Source of the DNA: Atkinsonella hypoxylon
Taxonomy: Eukaryota > Ascomycota > Sordariomycetes > Hypocreales > Clavicipitaceae
Assembly: GCA_000729835.1 (NCBI GenBank)
Contig: JFHB01000343.1
Span: forward strand, 1-18,952
Length of the DNA: 18,952 bases
Direction of reading: 5' to 3'
Shown: piece after piece, positions 1 to 7,153 of the stretch
Layout: each line of letters begins with the position of its first letter
Numbering within the stretch: position 1 is the stretch's first letter
The notes under the pieces: generated by a model
Seen by the model: the letters and a program-made list of their open reading frames with translations, nothing else
Told to the model about the DNA's origin: nothing
The model's database searches: none
Translations under genes and position numbers: made by a program

Positions 1-329
1 GCCATTCTCCCCAACGTCAACTCACCAAAAGCACGTCTTGTTCCGACCAGAGATAAGCACCCACCATTCCGTAGGAACAGTAGCCCCCCGTCGCGGCCCC
101 CCTCGTAGAGCGTCTCCCTCCAGTTCTCCATCGTCAGCGTAGACAGCTTCATGGAGCCGAGCTTGGCCTCGAGCGCCGCGCCGGCATCGTAGGTCCCCGG
201 GTTCGGAAGATACGCGCCCATCCTGTCCATGAAGGAGCGGAACTGGGCCGTGTACTGTCCCAGGGGCTCCTGCTGCGCGGACGCAAGGAGCGGGAGTGCC
301 GCGAGAAGGGCGGCAGAGCAGCAGCGCAT
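1..329 (-). CDS. Secreted/ER protein, 5' exon only, apparent frameshift
   Basis: The protein starts at 329 with MRCCSAALLAALPLLASA, a clear signal peptide, followed by QQEPLGQYTAQFRSFMDRMG and the segment KLSTLTMENWRETLYE. This resembles a fungal secreted or ER protein family that I recall being annotated as thioredoxin-like or, doubtfully, as peptidyl-tRNA hydrolase; the function is unknown to me. After LYEGGRDGG the reading frame loses sense, while the -1 frame reads TVPTEWWVLISGRNKTCF up to a GTGAGT donor, so exon 1 would end at 26 and the first intron runs off the left edge. One extra G in either of two G6 runs (plus-strand C6 at 84-89 and 97-102) would join the two parts. The break is therefore an assembly error or a real inactivating deletion. 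The rest of the gene is outside the window. Confidence 0.6.
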   Translation of the reverse strand, partial: MRCCSAALLAALPLLASAQQEPLGQYTAQFRSFMDRMGAYLPNPGTYDAGAALEAKLGSMKLSTLTMENWRETLYEGGRDGGLLFLRNGGCLSLVGTRRAFGELTLGRM

Positions 330-744
330 AGCTTTTTATTTTTATTTTTCTATTTTTGCGGTTCTGATGGGAATACGAGGCAGGGGCAGAGATGTCTTGA
401 GGTCTGTGGGATGCGGAGAGGCCTAAAAGGGGGGCTTAAAAGTGGAGCTGCTGCGCGGATAGCCCGATACCCCTTTATCTCGCGCTCCTCCATTTTGCTG
501 ATGCACTCCTCTCTGTAACTGCACACTAGATTAGTTAATATATGTATCATCTTGGAACGAGGAGATGGCTACTAGTTTTAATTAGAGCCCTCTATCGATG
601 CATTATTGCTCTTCTCTCTCTTTCTCTTTATTTTCCAACTCTCTTGAACGCATGATGAGGCCCTCTACTTGTTTCTTTGCATTGATACGTCTTCTTGCAA
701 TATCGAACGAGGTAGATATACTGCGTAGCGCGTGCAGGGTCCAA

Positions 745-786
<42 letters not shown>
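745..786. repeat. (AT)17 microsatellite forming a perfect palindrome
   Basis: An AT dinucleotide run of 34 bases at 749-782 is flanked by GTAC on both sides, so the whole 42-base block is its own reverse complement. Such a sequence can extrude as a cruciform and is expected to vary in length between isolates. Confidence 0.9.
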
Positions 787-787
<1 letters not shown>

Positions 788-940
788 GGCGTAGGCCTTG
801 TAAGTTGCAAGGTGCAATACTTGTAGGGCCCAGGTCTGTGGCGAAGGAGGCTAAGACGGCCGTTACCGGCGGCCCCTAGTAATTTATATGGAAGTACTAA
901 GTATCTATTGCCTTTATTAGCTTATCTAGTAACCTCTATA

Positions 941-1115
941 TACGCCTACGTTCCTTGCGTAATTGCGCGTGTATATATATATACGCCTGTGTTCCTTGCG
1001 TAATTACGCGTGCATATATATATATATATTCCGTATATATATACCTATATACCTATGTTCCTTCTGTAATTGCGCGTATATATATATATACGTCTACGTT
1101 CCTTACGTAATTGAT
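941..1115. repeat. Degenerate minisatellite with interspersed TA runs
   Basis: Four related copies of a core reading roughly TACGCCTACGTTCCTTGCGT followed by AATTGCGCGTG start near 941, 982, 1050 and 1089. Spacings are about 41, 68 and 39 bases, and the differences come mainly from the length of the TA run that separates copies. The third copy has lost part of its left end. Copies differ by point changes, so the array is not recent. Confidence 0.75.
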
Positions 1116-1138
1116 TACATTAGTAATGTTTCTGCCTC

Positions 1139-1445
1139 TACGGAGTAGAGCGTGCTATATATAAATTTGCGCAGAGGGGTTCTAGCAAAACACTAATTAG
1201 TCTGAAATCGGAAGGTACCAGGAGGGCAACTTGTCCAATAGGGGAACTCGGACAACTTCCCGTGCCCTCGAACGAAGCCGGCCGCATGGGTTGTTCTCGC
1301 CGCGACGTTATCCATGCTACGTGGCCACTCTACACTCAAGGTTCGGTGAGACCCCTTGCTTATCAGCATGACCTCAAGTGGCCCTTGCAAAATAGCACAG
1401 GCTACGGAGTAAAGTTCTATACAATTGCATTTTAGCTACGGAGTA
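1139..1445. repeat. Three TACGGAGTA motifs flanking a 250-base segment
   Basis: The nonamer TACGGAGTA occurs at 1139, 1403 and 1437, all in the same orientation. The first lies in a short inverted repeat, CTCTAC-GGA-GTAGAG. The segment between the first and second copies has higher GC than its surroundings. This could be the remnant of a small inserted element, but no matching terminal inverted repeats or target duplication could be shown. Confidence 0.4.
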
Positions 1446-2259
1446 CGGAATACTAGTGATACTTGCGTAGTAGCAATAATTAGGCTATATAGAAGTTTAA
1501 TATAGATCTCTTGTTATAAAACAGCACGATCGGGCCAAGCGGATGCCTGTGTGCTCTATGTAGGGTTAGCCTAATCCTTGCCGTCCATTCTAATCACGGC
1601 AAAACAATAACTACGTATTGTACAAGTCGCAAGACTTAGTACAATTGAATGACCTCTACTAGCAGCTAAACATCTTACCTACCTAATCCATACTACAAGG
1701 CTTTTAAGCTATTCCCAGCATTTAACAACTCCCTTACGAGTAGTATATCAAAGAATTAAAGGCTGCTGTATTACTTAATTAAGAAAGCTCTTATTTATTA
1801 ACATGTTCCTCCTTGGGCTACCTAGGTAGTGCGCTTACAAGATGTCTCATATAGCTCTTTGTCACTTAGATAAGTGCAAAGTACCTCTCTAAAAGGATAT
1901 TTATGCGAAAACTTTAAAGCAGGCCAAGAACTTTTTTATATTAAAACAAAACAACTTCTCGTAACGATGGATATCACACGGCCAACGTTTACCGTTCAGC
2001 GGGTCCGGCATAGTCAAAGCGCCCGCGCTTCAAGCACTTCAAGAATATACTCGGCAGAAAGAGCCCAGCCTATAGTTAACATATATACTCTGTAGGGTTA
2101 GTATAAGCAAACGTATAATTACACACGTATTGCCCACGACGATTAGGACAAATTTGTTTACATCATTCCTACACCTCCAGAAGATCCAGAAGAAGGAAGA
2201 ACTCTCTGATGCCGCTCAAGTCGCATAATTCTGAAACTCAACTACGCATCAACACAAAA

Positions 2260-3138
2260 ATGGTGCTTATACTAGCACAAATAGTACTGCTTACTACCCT
2301 CATTTCCCATACACTAGCCGGTGTCGCCGTCGACGATTCTATTCGAGGCATTGACATATCAAACACCACATTCGAAAGCGCACCCGATCAGGGAAATCAG
2401 CCACCAACAGATGAAGTAGTTCCTAGACAGACAGGTACCCGCCGCAGACGAATTGGTCGGGACCACTGCTTGAGGGCATCCACCATACGGGGAAGAGAGA
2501 TCATAACTCTTTATAGACTCCATGAAGCAACATGTGTATTTGACGATTTCTACGCAGCTGTCTGCGGACAAGTTATCCCGAACATCCCATACGAAATGCC
2601 CACAATCACACTGGCAGGCACATGTAACCCCGGCGAAAGATGTGGCGTTGAAGCGTTTGAAAACTACTGGGGACTTAACAAGACCGATGTTTTCTGCGAG
2701 CAGCCTGGTGGCAAACGTGAGTTAAATTGGCCACAGAAGGTTGATTATGAACCACTCCAAACGAGTGAGTGCAGCGCTGGGCTCACTCTAAAGGGGGGCA
2801 AGGCGGCCAGGGAGGGCGAGTACATCGCTCTGACAGTAGAGTTCTTCGACGGTCCTAACCCAATGTTTCATAAACCAGCAACGACTGCTTCAGCCTGGAT
2901 TCAAAGCAGCATGAATCATAATATGAAGTTGAAAGTCGCTTACGATACCAAGGGGTTTTGGTGGCAAGGCTTCCTTAACCCTAAAGAGACACTCCAGGCC
3001 TGTTTTTACCGCACGAGTCCCAGGGACGCTTCATGGGCTCGTATGACTTGGTTGGATATCGATAAGTCAATTGGTGCTTACCCAATATATATCCTACCAC
3101 CACATTTACCACCACACAAGAATTCTGGAAAAGGGTAG
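2260..3138 (+). CDS. Small secreted cysteine-containing protein, unrecognised
   Basis: This is an uninterrupted 292-residue frame. An ATG 51 bases upstream (2209) is in frame, but 2260 is preferred because its context is CACAAAAATGG and it places a hydrophobic signal peptide (MVLILAQIVLLTTLISHTLA) at the very N-terminus, with likely cleavage after residue 20. A polar pro-like stretch (21-60) ends in RRRR at 61-64, a plausible Kex2-type processing site. The remaining chain has eight cysteines (70, 92, 102, 122, 128, 146, 171, 248), enough for four disulphides, NxT/S glycosylation sites near 35 and 140, and a Trp/Phe-rich patch GFWWQGF at 232-238. There is no transmembrane segment or GPI tail. 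I do not recognise a family. Size, secretion, cysteines and the isolated AT-rich setting fit a fungal effector-type secreted protein, but that is inference only. Confidence 0.75.
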   Translation: MVLILAQIVLLTTLISHTLAGVAVDDSIRGIDISNTTFESAPDQGNQPPTDEVVPRQTGTRRRRIGRDHCLRASTIRGREIITLYRLHEATCVFDDFYAAVCGQVIPNIPYEMPTITLAGTCNPGERCGVEAFENYWGLNKTDVFCEQPGGKRELNWPQKVDYEPLQTSECSAGLTLKGGKAAREGEYIALTVEFFDGPNPMFHKPATTASAWIQSSMNHNMKLKVAYDTKGFWWQGFLNPKETLQACFYRTSPRDASWARMTWLDIDKSIGAYPIYILPPHLPPHKNSGKG

Positions 3139-3623
3139 ATTAGGTCTGGTAGTTCACTGTCAGGTTGGAATGTCACACACACGTACCTAGCACTAGGTAG
3201 CCTTAGGTAGGCAGAGTCAATACCTACACTCACTGAGGAACGACACCAGTCACCAGTTGACCGAGAAAGACCAAATCCACCTAGTGAGCGCTGAGCACTG
3301 AGCACTGAGCACCGCCTGGAAGCTATCATGATCAAATACGATAAGCCAGCAGATTGCGCGACTGCTTCCAAGCTGACATCATGATGAACAAATCGAAGCG
3401 GTATAACCTGCGGCGGGCCAGTGTGCCAGCCCCACATATCATGACATAAGCTAGGTACCTAGGTAATTACCTATAATCTTCCAGCCGCCCAACTTAGGTA
3501 CCGGCACCCAGTTCATCCGCCTCCGACTCGCAAAACGCGTCAAAACGCGTCCACGACCAAGCCTATCTATCTATCACACCACTGGCAGCACCAACACCAA
3601 CCCGCACCCCACGACCGGCCAAC
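3139..3623. other. Intergenic region and likely fta7 promoter
   Basis: This holds the 3' end of the secreted-protein gene and the upstream region of the CENP-Q gene. It contains several CTAGGTA/TACCTAGG-type short motifs (3184-3210 and 3450-3467), a TATC microrepeat near 3565, and a 7-base tandem repeat listed separately. No further gene is supported; the minus-strand frame covering 3437-3078 has no recognisable product. Confidence 0.5.
3291..3311. repeat. CTGAGCA x3 tandem repeat
   Basis: Three exact back-to-back copies of the 7-base unit CTGAGCA lie about 310 bases upstream of the fta7 start codon. No function is evident. Confidence 0.85.
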
Positions 3624-4816
3624 ATGGCCGCCTCGAAAAAGAGGCCAAGCCGTCTCTCGACGCAGCGCCCAAACAAGCAGCGACACTCCACGACAAGACA
3701 CGCCGCAAGCAAAGAATCAGAAGAATCAGAAGAATCAGAAGAAGAGCACGACGACCGCGCCAGAAAACGAGGCCGACCATTGCACGCCAGCGTCATCGGC
3801 CGACGAGGCATCCCCCAGCCCAACCAGCCCTCCTCCACCCGCGCCCCAGACTCCGACACACCATCCGCACCGCCCTCCCCCCCAAAACCCTACGTCCACG
3901 TCGCGCCGCACACACGCCGCGTGCGCCAGTCCGCCATCGAAGCCAAATGGACGCCCCTGGCCAACGCCTCCCTCACCGCCGTCCAGACCACGCTCCAGCA
4001 CGCCCAGCGCCCCATCCTCCAGCGCCTCGCCGACTCCCCCCTCCGCCGCGAGCACACCGCGTCCGCCCTCCGCCTCGTGAGCGCCCGCATCGCACGCAAA
4101 ATCACCCGCGGCCTGCCCTTCCCGCCCGCCTCGATGCCCGCCAACGTCGGCCGCGCCCCGCTGCAGAGCGACGCCGGCCGCGAGGTCGAGCTCAACTTCG
4201 AGAGCGTGCTCGACGGCAAGCTCGGCCTCGAGAGACAGCTTGCGCCCGCGCTCGACGCGCTCGACGTCCTGCGCCGCGAGAAGGACGCCATGGAGGCCGA
4301 GCTCGAGATGGACTATGAGACGCTGCGCAACCTGGAGGCTGGCGCGAGGGCGCAGGCCAGAGAGCAGAGGAGCTTGCTTCGGAAGGCCCATGCGCTTACG
4401 CCCGCGGCGCCTGCGTCCGCGACAGCGGATGGCGAGGGCAACATGGACCATCTTGAGTTGACGAGGGATGAGTATGCCATGGCAGGCGGTGCATTCACGG
4501 TACGCATCCATCTTCCCCCCCTTCTTTTTTTTTTTTTTTTTCAACACCCTCTATATACCCCCCCCTCCCCCCATCTGAACAAGACAAAGTGGCTAACGAA
4601 AAAAAAAAAAATTAAATAAAAAAATAGGACATCAAAGACGATGACGAGATCTACCCCCTTGCAATGCAACTGGGCACCCACGTCGATCACATACGGGCCA
4701 ATCTTGAACAAACAGATGGGTTGTTGCCGCAGCTGGCCAAGAGTCGAGCTGCCTTGCGGGCCGTCCTCCTGCGCCACTTGAACCTCAGGCAGTACGAGCA
4801 GATTGTGCTGGGGTGA
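3624..4816 (+). CDS. fta7: Kinetochore protein CENP-Q / Fta7 (Okp1-type)
   Basis: Two exons, 3624-4499 and 4628-4816, give 354 residues. The intron (4500-4627, GTACGC...ATAG) is phase 0 with a CTAAC branch-like site at 4593. Fta7/CENP-Q is an inner-kinetochore subunit of the constitutive centromere network (COMA complex), linking CENP-A chromatin to outer kinetochore components. The N-terminal 90 residues are disordered and basic, with a Glu/Ser patch (31-41) encoded by three 9-base repeats and an AT-hook-like core KRGRP (48-52). The family signature KWTPL (109-113) precedes the conserved segment with AHRP-like HAQRPILQRL and ARKITRGLPFPP (157-168). A coiled coil follows (about 185-260). Exon 2 adds a second helical region ending RQYEQIVLG. 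The length fits the family. It converges on the cyclophilin gene 528 bases downstream. The long antisense frame here is a shadow. Confidence 0.87.
4500..4627 (+). other. fta7 intron with homopolymer runs
   Basis: The intron is 128 bases and is lengthened by a T17 run (4525-4541), C runs and an A13 run (4599-4611). Donor GTACGC and acceptor AAATAG restore a continuous frame into GAC ATC AAA GAC. Without splicing the frame would run into low-complexity translation and stop at 4619. Confidence 0.85.
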
Positions 4817-5344
4817 CGTGACATTGTGTGACCATGGGCTGGGCGAGATCGATTTATGTATTCTGTATTTTCTTGGTTTTGAACCACGGCGCATACGGAT
4901 CGGTGTATGGCCTTTATTGGACACCATTGGCAAAAGGTATTTCTAATCATTGTACATGGGGACTTTGCTGTCTGGGGGCGTTCTGGCGACTGCATAACTA
5001 TGAGAACATGGACTGCATATTTGTGAAACAACATGATTTATCTACTTGCAAGCACTGGCTGATCCGTGACGGCGACGTGGTACAATGGCGGCAGTTAGTC
5101 AGATAAAAAAACGCTTCTCAGTGTCACGGCAGCAACGTCTTGTCATACATTGGCTTGCATTCATGAGTACACAAATGGGCTCACAAAGTGCACAATGCTC
5201 ATGTCTAGATACGTCATCTTTTTATTTTCGTCTTGACGTCAGCGCACACGCCTCACATGACGGTATCAATTCTAATCGTCAGACTAATCTAGCCACCGGC
5301 TTCTGCTCGTTTTACTTCCAAACAACACCAAGCGGCTGTCAGAT
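4817..5344. other. Convergent 3' intergenic region
   Basis: These 528 bases separate the stop codons of the convergent fta7 and cyclophilin genes and should hold both 3' UTRs. Short open frames occur on both strands but have no recognisable product. I saw no RNA gene. Confidence 0.55.
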
Positions 5345-6099
5345 TTACAGCTCACCAGACTTTTCAATGGTAATCTTCTTCTGGGTCTTGCCGCTCTGGC
5401 TACCAAAAGACTCAATCGTCTTGACGACAGACATGCCGTCAGTGACCTCGCCGAAAACAACGTGCTTGCCATCAAGCCAAGGGGTCGCGACAGTGGTGAT
5501 GAAGAATTGCGAGCCGTTGCTGCAGTAGAAAGCATGCGCGTCAGCAAAAGAAACAAGGCAAGTACCTCATATACCGACAGATCCAAGAAAGGAAAACAAA
5601 AACTTACGTGTTGGGGCCGGCGTTGGCCATGGACAGCAGACCGGGCTTGGTGTGCTTCAGCTTGAAGTTCTCGTCGGCGAACTTTTCGCCGTAGATGGAC
5701 ATTCCACCAGTGCCCTAGAAGCTTGGATTAGAACCACGGTGGGACGCTCGGATAAAGAAATCCCCCGGAGAGCTTCAGCCCAAGAAAAAAAAAAAAAAAA
5801 AAAAAAACCATTTGACTTACGTTATGGTTGGTAAAGTCACCGCCCTGGAGCATAAACTGGGGGATGACACGGTGGAAAGAAGAGTTGGCATAGCCGTAGC
5901 CCTTCTCGCCGGTGGCGAGGGCACGGAAGTTCTCGGCCGTCTTGGGGACTACATCATTGTAGAGCTTGAAGGTGATGCGGCCAAGGGAAGCTGCAACAAG
6001 CTCTCGTTAGCTTCTGCGACGGACCCCAGTCAGTCTGAACGGTAGTTAGAGCGTAAACATACAGCCATTGGCAGAAACGTCGAAGAAAATCTGAGACAT
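5345..6099 (-). CDS. cyp1: Cyclophilin A, peptidyl-prolyl cis-trans isomerase
   Basis: Four exons on the minus strand, 6099-6063, 5990-5821, 5714-5608 and 5519-5345, encode 162 residues, the usual cytosolic cyclophilin A length. The introns are 72, 106 and 88 bases with GTATGT or GTAAGT donors and CAG/TAG acceptors, and all phases agree. The enzyme interconverts cis and trans X-Pro bonds and is the intracellular receptor of cyclosporin A. Active-site residues are all visible: FHRVIPQFMLQGGDF with Arg53, Phe58 and Gln61; NTNGSQFFI with Phe111; and WLDGKHVVFG with Trp119 and His124. There is no signal peptide or organelle tail, so it should be cytosolic. The start MSQIFFDVSANG is in a good context. 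Intron 2 carries an A23 run when read on the plus strand. Nothing appears broken. Confidence 0.96.
5785..5807. repeat. A23 homopolymer inside cyclophilin intron 2
   Basis: Twenty-three consecutive A on the plus strand (a T run in the transcript) lie just inside the donor side of intron 2. It lies within the intron, so the protein is unaffected, but read-out length is likely unreliable. Confidence 0.9.
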
Positions 6100-7153
6100 G
6101 ATGGCCGGATGAGATGAATCGAGCCGGAGGACAAACGTGGGGGTGATTCAATTGAGGTGAATTCTGAGGTGGAAGATGGTTGTGAAACCCAAAGAAAAAA
6201 AAGAAAAGGTTGAGTTGAGTAGTCAAAGGAAGAGAAATCCTGCAAATGGAGGGACAGCAAGTGCGGGGTCAAACGTCACCCATATGTTAGGCGGGGTGGT
6301 TGACAGGCTTCTACACCAATCAGACTGCGTAATCTCGTCCTATTGTGGATAAACGACCAACCGAGGGGCAGGCCTTCCCCTCCAAGCAGAAGGGATGAGT
6401 GCAGCTGTGTGGGCTCAATGATGGACCAGGCTTCTATGATGCGCTCAATTCAAGCTCGATTTGATTTGAGAGGAATGTTCAACGCAGGTTCGGCGCAAGG
6501 GTGGTGGCTGCGGCGGTCAGTGGGTCGCGAAACCGTGCTTCGCATGATAGAGAGCTGCGTGATTTCCCAACGCAACTTGTTTCAAACCAGAGAAGAAAGA
6601 GGAAAGAAAGGAAGCATGAGCGTAATCCTGTGTGCATCCGCCCAGCTGGCCGATGATTCAATCAGCTCTATGCCGGATGTAAACGCGCACTGCGTGGCGA
6701 AAGTATCTCTAGCAGGTCCCATCACCAACTTTATGGAAGCTTAAATCATGTACCAGAATTCATCATGAGCCTTTCAGCCCAGAATAGTCAAAAAAGTATA
6801 CAGCTTCACGAAAGTAATCGACAAGAAACCACGTCTATCCTCAATGGCAGAGACCAACAGTCCGTCACCACCTCCCCTCCATCGCATGCAATCAGTAAAA
6901 CGAGGCTAGTTGATTGACATAAATTTGAAATTGATATCCAAAGAAACAATGGCACATGTAACCCTGCTTGTGGTCGCAGAAATATATAAGCTTTTCTTTC
7001 CTTTTCCAAAAACCACCCACGAACCGGGAAAGATGACAGAAAGGGGCCAAGTGACCCAAAGATTCTCCAATCGCCGCCGTGAAAATCGCTTCCATGACAT
7101 GTTATGGCTCTTCAACGATATTAAATACAACACATCAATCTAGTTGAAGACAT
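6100..7153. other. Cyclophilin promoter and downstream flank of repeat protein gene
   Basis: This 1.05-kb region lies between the start of the cyclophilin gene and the stop codon of the next minus-strand gene. The part nearest 6100 should be the cyclophilin 5' UTR and promoter; it includes purine-rich AAAGAAAAAAAAGAAAAGG, an ACGTCA half-site near 6275 and a CCAAT box. An open plus-strand frame from 6343 to 6744 lacks an ATG at its 5' end, has no recognisable domain and is not called. Confidence 0.5.
6316..6320 (+). promoter_or_regulatory. CCAAT box upstream of cyclophilin
   Basis: ACCAATCAG lies about 215 bases upstream of the cyclophilin ATG, the distance and flanking typical of a HAP/NF-Y site in fungal housekeeping promoters. 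It is in reverse orientation relative to the gene, which is common. Only the match supports this. Confidence 0.4.

Larger units (their letters stand above)
330..2259. other. AT-rich, gene-poor intergenic block
   Basis: This stretch of about 1.9 kb lies between the divergently oriented left-edge gene and the cysteine-rich secreted protein gene. It holds simple AT repeats, a degenerate minisatellite and short TACGGAGTA motifs, listed separately. The open frames in it are short, mostly lack ATG starts or consist of AT-repeat translations, and none looks like a protein I know. The AT richness and scattered TpA suggest old, possibly mutated repeat DNA, but I could not identify a transposon family. 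The last 200 bases before 2260 should contain the promoter of the next gene; a TATA-like ATATATAC lies near 2080. Confidence 0.6.

Noticed and set aside
628..1148. Open frames rich in YIYIYI
   Set aside because: They are translations of the AT microsatellite and minisatellite, not genes.
1561..2101. Two TAGGGTTAG telomere-like motifs (1561 and 2093) as evidence of an interstitial telomere or a chromosome end
   Set aside because: Each is only 1.5 repeat units, single and 530 bases apart; similar fragments occur in coding DNA near 2974 and at 15600, so chance is adequate.
3735..4547. 270-codon minus-strand open frame
   Set aside because: It lies antisense to the CENP-Q exon in GC-rich DNA; its protein is Gly/Ala/Arg-rich low complexity, whereas the plus strand gives a recognisable family and a proper splice.
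6343..6744. 133-codon plus-strand open frame upstream of cyclophilin
   Set aside because: It opens at a GTG rather than an ATG, sits in the presumed cyclophilin promoter and has no recognisable sequence.
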